DNA from: Flaccisagitta enflata
Taxonomy: Eukaryota > Chaetognatha > Sagittoidea > Aphragmophora
NCBI GenBank assembly: GCA_965153355.1
Contig: OZ231127.1
Location: 70,680,001-70,744,000 of the forward strand
Reading direction: 5' to 3'
Length of the DNA: 64,000 nucleotides
The notes below the pieces were generated by a model, which made no database searches, was not told the origin of the DNA, and saw nothing but the letters and a program-made list of their open reading frames with translations. Below, one piece after another: positions 20,383 through 38,535 of this stretch (within the stretch, counting starts at the first letter, position 1; each line of letters begins with the position of its first letter). The position numbers and the translations under genes are program-made.

Positions 20383-20706
20383 CCGTATTTTCTCTAAAAA
20401 GCGCCCCGGGCGCTTTTGAAATTGAAATATGACTTTTCTTTTTAACCCTCCAAATAGCGCCCCCTTTGTATTGAAGATAAACTATAATTCGATCCATCTT
20501 TTTCATGAAAGGCAATCAAAATGAAAAATTTGACTTGAAATAGAGATATTCATTGCATAGGTCAGTGAAAATAGCTCATTGTGTTGTGTTTTTACATCAT
20601 TTTACTTTGTATTTCTATGCAAATCTTTTCTGAAGAGTGTGACACTAAGAAAAACAATGGGGGGGGGCGCTTTTTGGAGGGGGGGCGCTTTATGGAGAAA
20701 ATACGG
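20383..20706. mobile_element. TA-flanked MITE (CCGTATTTTCTC family), 324 bp
   Basis: Ends CCGTATTTTCTCTAAAAAGC and the inverted GCTTTATGGAGAAAATACGG, flanked by TA at 20381-20382 and 20707-20708. The interior repeats the GCGCCCC motif in both orientations (AAGCGCCCCGGGCGCTTTT on the left). Non-coding. Confidence 0.85.
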
Positions 20707-21776
20707 TATTACAAATATCATGATTTTTTAAAACAAATAATTTCTGTGGAAACTTTAGGGCCAAAACCAGAATGGAAGATGAATGAATTTTGACAAAAAA
20801 AAAAGGTCATCTTTATGATTTTTGTTTCTCCATATTAGCCAAATAAGGTGAAGGGATACTCCCAACTTTTGCTGTGTGAAGCACCCAAAAGGGGGGGGGG
20901 AATGTTTACGATCCAATGGCGTGGGGAGGCGGTGGCGAAAGGCGCTCGGGCCGCTAGCATGGATTTAGAAAGGCGGTTGGTTCCTAGCCTGTTTACCAGT
21001 GCCCTTTGTTATTAGAAGAATGTCCTGTTAGATTAAGGAGCGCTGCTGCTGCTTACAAGATAACTTGGAAAGACAAAAGTCAAAAATATCTTGGGTCTTT
21101 AAGTTTTACCCATGCCATGCCATGAGACGAGCATGAGTTGTAGGCAGCCAGTCGCACAAGGGCAATATACTTTTTGGGCAGCGGGCCCGAAGGGGCTGGC
21201 CTGGATCAACCTAAAGGCAGAAAAGGCACTGCCTTAGGGCCTTGCGCTTTGGGGGGCTTCGCGCTTTGAGGAGGAAGAAGGGGGAAAAAGAAGAAAGGGA
21301 AAAGGAGAGAAGAAAAAAAAAAAGAGGAGAAAGGAAGGGGAAAAAAAGAAAAAGAAAAAGAAAATACTGACACAAGTTTAAGTCATGCTTTTACATCAAC
21401 CAATGCAAATAAAACACAATGACAGTCTGTTGGCCTTGTTTTTTGTTGCAAATACGCATACTTAAAAGAGACTTTGTACAATGGACAGCTTGTACCTAAA
21501 TGACAAGAAGCAATAATGATAGAAATCCCAGACCAGTTCTTGATGTAGTTGTGTCTTGGGCATCTGTTGACATTAATCTTGGTCTTCAAATTTCTCATGT
21601 ACCTTACTGCAACTTACGCTCTTTTAGACAGAACCCTATAGAAAACCTAAAATTTCAAAATGTTCAGATCAATTTTGACAGCAGATCTGAAATCTACAGA
21701 AAAACTGATAGAGGAAATTTTTTTCCTTTTTTCAAAATTCCTTCGGGAATATTGTCAAAATCAATCATGAGCATGA

Positions 21777-22575
21777 ACAAGGCCAACACCTATAAGTTGC
21801 GTGCAGGACATAAATAGCTTAAGATGACTTAGATTGAGTTTAAATGATTTAGGGTGACCTGAAATCACTTAAAATGTCTTAAAATGACTTTAATGACCAT
21901 ATTGACCTTATTGACTATAGTGATTTTATATAACTTAATATGACTTAAAATGACTGAGAATGACTTAAAATGACTTAAAATGACTCATAATGGCATTTGG
22001 GAAGGAGCGGTGAGCCTAAAAAGCTTAAAAACGTCAAAAAAATAATAGTCGCAAAAGTGTTAGATGGTCAACGGTTGTGGTAGAAGTTGAGGGGGGAGCA
22101 GGGCAGCGGCCTCGAAGGGGTCAACGACCTATGCTTTCACACATAAGGAGAATTTTCTCCTCCTCCTTCTCCTTCAACTCCTCCGCACCCCCCTCCCCCA
22201 AGCCTTGAGGCCCATATCTCAGCCTCAAGGCCCATATCCCAGCCTCAAGGCCCAAATCCCAGTCTTGAGGCCCAAATCCCAACCCCAAGGCCCTAATTCC
22301 ACCCTCAAGGGATTTGGGTCTCAAGACTGGGATTTGGGCCTTGAGGCTGGGATATGGGCTTGAGCTGGCCTCAAGGCGGGAGAGTACGAAGAGGAGAAGG
22401 AGGAGGAGGAAAAATTCCCCATATGTGTGAAAGCAAAGGTCATCGACCCCTTTGGGGCCGCTGCCCAAAAAGGGGACCGACCGACCAACCAACCGACTGA
22501 TCAACCAACTGACCAACCGACCAAATGACCGACCAACAGACTGACAAAGCGGGGTGTAGAGTCGTGTAGCACGCA
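21777..22575 (+). mobile_element. H1-type hairpin-ended element interrupted by foldback element F-A
   Basis: Starts AACAAGGCCAACACCTATAAG, continues with AAAATGACTT repeats (21850-21990), is broken by the F-A foldback 22048-22470, then resumes with a GACCGACCAACC array and ACAAAGCGGGGTGTAGAGTCG, ending with a mutated hairpin and CTAAAAA. Confidence 0.6.
22048..22470. mobile_element. Foldback element, family F-A, copy 2
   Basis: Same structure as 5652-6110: GTCGCAAAAGTGTTAGATGG at the left, then GGGCAGCGGCCTCGAAGGGG, arms of AAGGCCCATATCCCAGCCTC-type units folding at about 22300, and GGTCATCGACCCCTTTGGGG at the right. Confidence 0.75.
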
Positions 22576-23019
22576 ACTAAAAATGGTAAGTTCAACTATT
22601 CTATACAAAAGGAAAGGGTATTTTTGCTAATTTCAATGCAAAATTTAAGCATGTTCTAGTTGGAATATTCAAAAAAGGAAAGCACCGCAGTTTTGACTGT
22701 AGATTTCAAATCTGTTGTCAAAATTGGGAATTGACATCTTTGTAATTTTGGGTTTCCTAAAGAGGTCTGTCTTACTGAGGGTAAGTTGGGGTGAGGTAAA
22801 TGCGATTTTTGACTACCAATTATGATGTGGCCTGATGCCCAAGACAGCATAATAACATGGACTGATCGAGGAATCCCAATATTGGGAAAAAAGTCAAAGT
22901 CAATCTTTGACTTTTTGACATATTCAAGAGTAATATGGTAGCGGTGACAGAGAGAAAAAAATTGATGAGAAGTGACCAATGCTTACAACTTTTTTCCTCA
23001 CGCCACTATTACTGGTATC

Positions 23020-23245
23020 ATTGGTTATTATCATTTAGGTACAGGCTAGTGTCCATCCATTGGTCTGTCGATCCCCAGTGATTGTTAGTCGGTGGTGATC
23101 GAGTCGCAAAAATTTGAAAACGCAGCTTTATGATGTTGCAGTTATGATTGTCTTTGTGTGTGAATAAGCATGGAGTGGGGAATGGTATAGATGGGGCTTG
23201 TATTCCCCTGCCCACATGTCGGCCAAGGTTTTGTGACCCCGCGTC
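23020..23245 (+). mobile_element. Short dispersed element, family H4, copy 1
   Basis: Contains CATTGGTCTGTCGATCC, GAGTCGCAAAAATTTG, GCCTGCCCACAT-like DNA and ends TTTGTGACCCCGCGTCAC. A copy at 32843-33030 (inside an intron of the secreted-protein gene) shares the TGTCCGTCCGTC, CGAGTCAAAAA and TTGTGACCCCGCGTCA parts. Boundaries approximate. Confidence 0.45.
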
Positions 23246-23250
23246 ACTTT

Positions 23251-23421
23251 TTAGTCACGTGCCATTTGACTACACCCCACTGTCTGTCAGTCCAACGTCA
23301 CACTTTTTTGTGTTTGTTTTTGCGCTTTTTGGCCTCTGCTCCTGCCCAAATGATCAAGTGACCTCAAATACGGGGTCTCCCACCCACACCCAACTGGGGT
23401 AACCATGTATCCGGCCTTGTT
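23251..23421 (+). mobile_element. H1-family hairpin-ended element, diverged copy
   Basis: TTAGTCACGTGCCATTTGACT (decayed hairpin), ACACCCC, a short GTCTGTCAGTCC array, then CTCCTGCCCAAATGATCAAG, TGACCTCAAAT, CCCACCC...ACTGGGGTAACC and ATGTATCCGGCCTTGTTA, the order seen in the fuller copies at 29353-29583 and 32148-32338. Confidence 0.65.
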
Positions 23422-23875
23422 AGAACTCAAGGGGCCTCGCGGCAACCATTGCCTCGGGCCTCGCGCATGGTTGATCCGGGCCAGCGAAGGGGTCGAAGTC
23501 CTGTAGAACACAGGGGAACTCATTTGTCTGTCATTCCATTTATCCCCCGCAAGGGCCTCTCAGGTCTGTAATCTGCCCTATCAGGCCTGAAATCTGCCCT
23601 CTCAGGCATTGAATCTGCCCTCTCAGGCCTTTAATCTGCCCTGGTTTAAGGCCTGAGAGGGTAGATTTCAGGCCAGATCGAGCAGATTGAGGGCCTGAGG
23701 AAATGGATGGAATGATGGACAAAAGTCCCCCTGTGTTCAACAGGACGTTGACCCCTTCGGGGCCGCCGCCCTGCTTTGTCCCACTCCAATTCACAATCAC
23801 CCAAAGCAAGGCAACGGGTATCGTTGACGACATAATGCCCTCGGGCGACCTGTTATTTTTTATAAGAACAAGCCT
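23420..23875. mobile_element. Foldback element with GGCCTGA array core
   Basis: CGAAGGGGTCGAAGTCCTGT...CACAGGGG at 23476-23520 pairs with CCCCTGTG...ACAGGACG...ACCCCTTCGG at 23725-23762. Between them lie about six TCAGGCCT(G/T)(A/T)AATCTGCCC units (23560-23690). The outer GCCTCGGGCC and GCCCTCGGGCGACCTG motifs recur at 16065, 16900 and elsewhere. Confidence 0.6.
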
Positions 23876-23967
23876 TGGGCGACCTGTTATTTTTTATGAG
23901 AAAAAGTCTTGAAATCATTAAAAAATTTGAAACATTAGTTATTTTACGAGTAGCTCTCTCTATCTCT

Positions 23968-24296
23968 CAGGGGTGTATATAGTTGAGCGGTTTTTGATTT
24001 TATTCCCCCCCCTGCATTTGATTTTCTTCCCCGCGACATGTCGTGTCGCGTTACAAAATCAATGATTTTCTTCCCCACAAAGCAATAAAACAGTATGTTC
24101 TAGGTTTAAATAGTGTTAAAGTGTGTTGTAGTAATCAAATACTACCCTTTGGAACTACCAAAAGTGTTAAATCTTCAAAAATTTTCTTTTTTCTTCTTTT
24201 CTAGCTTTTGATTTTTTTCCCCCATCTCCAAACCTTTTGATTTTATTCCCCCCCCCCACCGGGGGGGGGGGGAATACTCAACTTTATACAGGCCTG
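23968..24296. mobile_element. hAT-like MITE, 329 bp, 8-bp target duplication CTATCTCT
   Basis: Starts CAGGGGTGTATATAGTTGAG and ends CTCAACTTTATACAGGCCTG (imperfect inverted repeat). CTATCTCT flanks both sides. The interior is marked by GATTTTATTCCCCCCCC and TTTTCTTCCCC motifs. Partial copies sit at about 49380-49525 and 56374-56636, both ending ACTATATACACCCCTG. An 8-bp duplication fits the hAT superfamily; no transposase. Confidence 0.82.
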
Positions 24297-24766
24297 CTAT
24301 CTCTTTCAAAGGCTTTAGAAAAAAAGACATTCTTATAAAAGATAAAGTGTATGTGCATGTGTGTTGTGGTACCCGCCAGTGGAACCCGTTGCTCTGTTAA
24401 ATGATTGTGATTCCATGTCACTGAAAATAGCAAGATAGCAAGGATGTGGCTTCAATTCAAAGGGGATCTAGTTCTGTAAAACCCTGGGATTCTCTCATTT
24501 GTTTTGTGGGAGTCTTGAAAGAAGAGGTAACCTGTGAGTGCCTGTGATGACAAATATGAGGCCTGAGGAATGGACGAACGAAATTCTCCTTGTTTTGTAG
24601 GCTGATTTCAGGCCTAAGGGGGCTAATTTCTGCAATACCGATGCTTTGTATGCTCTAACGGCGGCGACGGCGTCTTCAGAAGTCTTACCCAAAATTTGAA
24701 TCTTCATTCCTATTTCAGTTTTATTTCTCCCTATTTTAAAGACTCAAGTAAAACGTCGTGGTGACA

Positions 24767-33255
<8,489 letters not shown>

Positions 33256-33486
33256 TCATGTTGCAAATCATTATTAAGTGCCGTGCCGTGCCGTGCCGTT
33301 TCTTTTTTTTAAAAATCAATCTTGAAGTGCTTTCCCTCCTCGATTGTCATTTTACCATTTATCTTATTTTACACTTTTTAGGCGCGCCCTTGGCGCCGTT
33401 ACTTTATAAAAATTCCATATTTTTATTTGTGGCCGTCCGTTGTGAATCAATGCGCTGTGAATATTCGATTAAATTCAAAATCATTG

Positions 33487-33492
33487 AATAAA
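33487..33492 (+). terminator. Probable poly(A) signal of the secreted-protein gene
   Basis: AATAAA 232 bp after the stop codon and only 71 bp before the ATG of the next gene. Position fits cleavage and polyadenylation, but the next gene's 5' UTR must then be very short. Confidence 0.5.
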
Positions 33493-33562
33493 TTTTATTT
33501 CTTTCTCGGTGTACAACCCTGTAGTTGTTTTATTGTCGTCATCGGGTGCAGCCATCCAAACT

Positions 33563-36500
33563 ATGACTTCCTGGTGGCTGAGCCTTTTGATGTCCGGATT
33601 GGTTTTATTGAATTACCACTTGATAACGGAGAGAGCCAAACGTCGCTCTCACGACTCCCACGTCAAATCACTCTCTATCCTAGTCAGTTGTCGCGACAGG
33701 CAACATGATCAACGCACGGTGCGCCAAATGACATGACGAATTCACAATGATACGAGTTTATACACAATTACAGTAGTTGATTCAAATTTGAATGGGCATT
33801 GCGGGTGTTTTGATGAGGGCAGTGTCGATTAAGAAAATCAGCCCAAAGGCGGGGGAGCAGGGCAGCGGCCCCGAAGGGGACAAAGTCCTGTACAGTCAGC
33901 GGACAAGACACAATAGGTATATATATCACTCCACTGGTTTTGATCCAACCCACTGATGTTGAACAGAATGCTGTAAACAACAACTGGCTGTTAAAATTAC
34001 AGCCGGCTGTTAAGTTACAAAGTTGGCAAAAATCCAACTTTCATGAAATAGAATGAGACCTGCAGATTCATAATCCTGATAAAATTCTGAGAAGTTTGAT
34101 ACGTCACACTTAACACTTTTTGTAAGAAATATTTTTTTTAAAATTATGTTATAATTAAATTAAACATTGAAATTTTTTTTTATTTTCATGTAAAAGTATG
34201 AATCTGCAGGTCTCATTCTATTTGGTGAAAGTTGGATTTTTACTAACTTTGTAACGTAACAGCCGGCTGTACTTTCAACAACCAGTTGTTGTTTACAGCA
34301 TTCTGTTCAACATCAGTGGGTTGGATCAAAATCAACAGAATGATATATATACCTATTGTGTTTTGTCCGCTGACTGTGTAGAACAAGGGGGAATTTATCC
34401 ATACGTCCCTTTGAATAAAATGGAAAATTGACAATTGAAAAAAAGCAAAATACCCATTAAATAGTATGGAAAATTGGACAAAAATTTTAAGCCAAATTCC
34501 TATTAAATGATATGGAAAAATAACAAAGTATTGTAAAAATGCAAAATTCCGATTGAATAACATGGAAAATTGATAAAAAATTGAAAAAATCTAAAATTCC
34601 CATTGAATGATATAGAAAATTAGGCGAAAAATGAAAATATGAAAATGCCCCAAAGGAGGCAAAGTCCTGAGAATGGGGCAGGGGGCATGGACGGACGTAA
34701 GTATGGATGGACCGATCCCTCACGTGTTCTACAGGACTTCATTCCCTTTGGGGCTGCTGCCTAAATAACTTATTTTGATTGAGATTAAAAAAAAAAATAT
34801 TTTGAGATTTAGAGAAAAACCCATACATTTGGCGCAGTGTGACATTTCACAATTGAACGCGTTGTCAGATTCCCGATGATTACGATGGTCGCAATTCCGG
34901 TCGCGTTTCGAAACCGCCCCTGAGTCTAGGCGAAGCCATTTTTGCGGCTCGGCTTCGATTAGCGGCCAACCGTAGTTCCGCTTCCGCAGTCAAGTCTCCA
35001 TCTCCATCTTCCGTCCTTGTCCTAGAGGATGCGTCGCGCGATCCGAACGCCTCCCACTCTCAACAAGTCAACGTTGACCACCAAACGGACGATCTCAAAC
35101 CAGCCCACCTCAACCAAGACGACGAGCATTATTTCGAGCCCATCTTCCACATGTTTATGAAGAAATACAACCGAACGTACCGACCCGGTTCCAGCGAGTA
35201 TCGGCAGCGTTATCAAAATTTCCTCGCAACGATTCGTCGTCAATCCGTTGGCATGATGGGTAATGATGGGATTGGGTGTGATGATGAAGTACTCTTGGGT
35301 CTCTGTCGCCATTAGTGCCAACTTTGAGTCAAACTTATCAAGAGGGTGGAGCGGTTGAGGATGGAGAAAGGTAGGATGTGATATTTAGCTAAGCGTCAGA
35401 GCTTGTCCGTAGTTAAGTACGAAATGCAAATGAGTGGTGATTAAGGTGGGCCTGAACACTCCGTCGTGTTTCGGGTTGTTGGATAGTGAGGCTAGCTCCG
35501 AGTCTTTATTTTATTAGCCAATTTCCACGCTGGCGATGGGAGTCCGTCTCGGACGGCGACCTATGGAATCAACAAGTTCTCCGATCTGTCCCCCGACGAA
35601 TTCCGTCGCAAATATCTCAATCTCCGCTTGACCAAGAAAAGACGCTCCTTTCAATCGCCGCCCCGGCTCGGGTGGGCCGAATACTCACCTAAAAGGATCA
35701 GGTAAAAAAAGTCGTTGTTGAACATGACATCGCAGATAGCCACTTAAGTTAGCCACTCGCCATGCCCGGAAGCAAGTAACTGAACTAAGGTAGTCTAAAA
35801 TTTGCATGATCCCCGTCCTAACAGGAGGCATATGAAGAAGTTGGGTTACCCTCTGCGTTGGGACTGGAGGGATAAAGGAGCCGTTACTCCAATCCGCGAT
35901 CAAGGTCATTTTTAGGATTCATTCAATTTCGGTCTCACCCTGCGTCACCTGCTTGGTGTTGACATATTGCTTAGAGCAACACTGATTTTTACTTAAAATT
36001 GTGGTTTCTACGTCGTTCGCATGGAAGTAATTGTCTTTTCAGTTTTAAGGTCCTGTTAATTTGTTTGATATTGACAATTTATGGACGGAATGTTCAGGTC
36101 ATTGTGGCGCATGCTACGCGGTTAGCACCGTGGGGATGATCGAGGTGATGCGAAGTTTGAAAATGGGAAATCTGACAGAGGACCTCAGCGTCCAACAGGT
36201 ACATTGACTTGATTGAGCGAGTAGGTTTATCGTTTTCGTTTCTACCCATTTTGCGTCGAGTTACTGGAACCACACTAATTAACACCCCTGACATGATTAA
36301 GAGAACTGGGAACATATGGCATAAACCGTGTAATATCGCGAAATATCGTCTTTGGCATAGAAGAGCAACAGAGAGCAACTATTGACCGGTAGATGGTTAA
36401 GAAGGTAAATAGTCGGAAATGGCAAATTGCATTTTATCTGATTTTCCCCACAAAATTTCTTCATGAAGGGGGCACATAACTACCGCTGTTTTTCGCGGTC

Positions 36501-38086
36501 TATACCCAAGCCATTCATCTTTGATGGCTAGAGGCTTATTTTTTCAATGACTTTGAGAAAGAGGGGGGCCAAGAAATGGACAGGGGCAGCCCCTGCTACT
36601 GAGAAAATCGTGCAGTAAGTGAAGTAGTAATAATGGACAAAGTGTGACTGTCTCCTATCAGAAAATGGCAATATAGCGACTTGAATAGGCTCTAAACCTA
36701 GTTTTTGAATCATTTTTTACTAAACTGGTATGGAATTTACCCCAGACAGTGTGAAGATATCCCTAAGTGTCATTCAAACCACTTTGTTACACTCCAATAT
36801 ATGAAATTCGACCTCAGTTCGCCTAATTTTGTCAGGGGTGTTAATACACATGGATATATAAAGGACCCATTATCTAAATAAAAAGCTTTGACATATCTTT
36901 GCCTCAGGTGCTGGATTGCTCAGCCTTTACCCACAGATGCGGTGGCGGGGATCCCTGCGGTACGATATGACGGTTGGTTGAAGGTGTTCATGGAGTTATT
37001 GTATCGAATATCTCTGACTCTGAGGACGCAACTATTGATCGTCCCTTGGCTCTGTATTTTGCCTGAGTTGCTAGTTAGCCTGACCCTCCTACTTTCTACC
37101 TTTTCAGTCGTTCTTCATTGGTTAAACGGGACTCAAAGGTGCAAGCACAATTCCGAGGGACGGAAAGTTAATTGTAAATGGTTCCACAAGCACAAACTGG
37201 CGTTGGAGAAGAATTATCCGACTCGCTACATTAATCAAAGATGCGACAGGCAGGCAAATCGACACGGACTGGCGCAGATTAAGGTAAAAGGCTACTAAAA
37301 GCTCTTGAAGATTGCGTAAGACGTTTGAAAAATACAGTGGGATAATGTGGTCGCGAAACGGAGCGTCAATTTGATACACTTTCTATTTTTTATAAGAACC
37401 TAGTTTATAAGAACATCAAGCCTTGAAATAGCTCAAAAATTAAGAACGTTGTAGTTATTTTACTAGTAGCTATCTCTATCTCTTTCAAAGGCTTCAGAAA
37501 AAAAATGACGCTCTGGAAGATTCGGCTGTTAAAAGAATGAAAGAAGGTGTGGTTTTGGAAAAAAAATGGTCCGCTACCGACGCTTCCGTTGAGCGATAGT
37601 CAATTGTACGACTCGTGAGAAGTCGTAAGTCGGAACCCCGCTAGAGGTAAAAAATTAATCTTCCTACAGGATTATATGTGCAAGTTTGAAATGGACGAAC
37701 TGGACATGCTGGCCTACATTCACAAGCACGGGCCCGTGACTGTGGGCGTGGAGGCGTATTCGTGGCAAGATTATCTCGGTAGGTGCTGCAACTTTATAGG
37801 CATTTATTACGTTATCATTCCAAACTTTTCAATATTTTCCTAAAAATCTGCCTTGAAATGGTCAATGGTCTCCTTTTCGATATCAGGCGGAATTGTTCAA
37901 TTCAACTGCTACGATGACGTGAACCACGCCGTAGTGATCGTCGGATACGATGTTTCGGGTCCAGTCCCATATTACATCATTAAGAACTCGTGGGGTACAG
38001 CATTTGGTCACGACGGGTACATTTACGTTAGAGCTGGATATCGAATCTGTGGTGTCACCATCGAAGTCTGCGGTGCCACTTTCTGA
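33563..38086 (+). CDS. Cathepsin-like cysteine peptidase (papain family C1A), complete, nine exons
   Basis: Exons 33563-33682, 34869-35259, 35518-35701, 35825-35904, 36098-36198, 36908-36959, 37108-37283, 37670-37778 and 37887-38086 give 470 codons plus stop with consistent phases. A signal sequence (WWLSLLMSGLVLL) is followed by a Ser/Asp-rich stretch unusual in length, then an I29 propeptide (about residues 125-210: FHMFMKKYNRTY, YGINKFSDLSPDEFRRKYL). Mature enzyme begins near PLRWDWRDKGAVTPIRDQ. The triad is visible: QGHCGACYAVS (Cys264), NHAVVIVGYD (His418) and YYIIKNSWG (Asn438); the oxyanion Gln is present. The residue after the active Cys is Tyr instead of the usual Trp. About 470 residues is long against the ~330 of cathepsin L. 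It cleaves peptide bonds, normally in lysosomes or after secretion. Exon 1 is the least certain. Confidence 0.9.
33893..34376. mobile_element. Foldback DNA element, 484 bp, 4-bp target duplication TGTA
   Basis: Starts CAGTCAGCGGACAAGACACA and ends TGTGTTTTGTCCGCTGACTG. The arms (33893-34080 and 34197-34376) pair over about 185 bp. TGTA flanks at 33889-33892 and 34377-34380. It sits in intron 1 of the cathepsin gene, inside a copy of the GCAGCGGCCCCGAAGGGG-type foldback family: the host motif AAGTCCTGTA|GAACAAGGGG is split by it. Confidence 0.85.
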
Positions 38087-38219
38087 GCGGTGGGAAGCCT
38101 AAAGGGATGATGGCGAAGATGTGGTCGTATGGTGTTATTTTGTATTCTCTGTTCTCGCAATATGATGGAACTGGACTGTATCGCTTTTATCGTTATTTTC
38201 GCTCGTTGTTTTAAAATCA

Positions 38220-38225
38220 AATAAA
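38220..38225 (+). terminator. Probable poly(A) signal of the cathepsin gene
   Basis: AATAAA about 134 bp after the stop codon, followed by a T-rich stretch. Confidence 0.6.
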
Positions 38226-38535
38226 TCTTTTATTTACAAAAACAATATTTTACAATGTTTTACAATATTTTAACAATATTTTACTATGTCTAATTTCTAA
38301 GCCTTTTGGCTTAGTAGTTTTATTTGCGTATTCATTCTTTCTCCATCGTCTGGGTTTTATGTAATTGAAGCCAGCAGTTGTGCACTTTCAATCTTTAGTG
38401 AATTAGATCGACTGGTCATTTCGTGGGAAGAACAAACCCTCAGTCGCTGTCAGTTGCATGGTTGGTTTTTGCCGACTAGTTGTCATTAACCACTGATTTT
38501 CGATGGTGGAAACGCGTCGGGCCACTCTTTGAAAG

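Larger units (their letters stand above)
15202..24766. other. 9.5-kb gene-poor interval, transposon-derived
   Basis: I find no supportable protein-coding gene between LRRC57 and the secreted-protein gene. The interval holds the MITEs and foldback elements listed separately, degenerate arrays of AGGCCTGAGAGGGCAGATTT-like units (16180-16920, 17540-17780, 18310-18440, 23545-23700), A/T-rich DNA and microsatellites. The 3' flank of LRRC57 (15202-16000) is plain A/T-rich sequence. Confidence 0.7.

Noticed and set aside
24758-24766. Earlier GTG start for the secreted protein
   Set aside because: Animal nuclear genes start with ATG; the ATG at 24767 directly precedes a good signal peptide.
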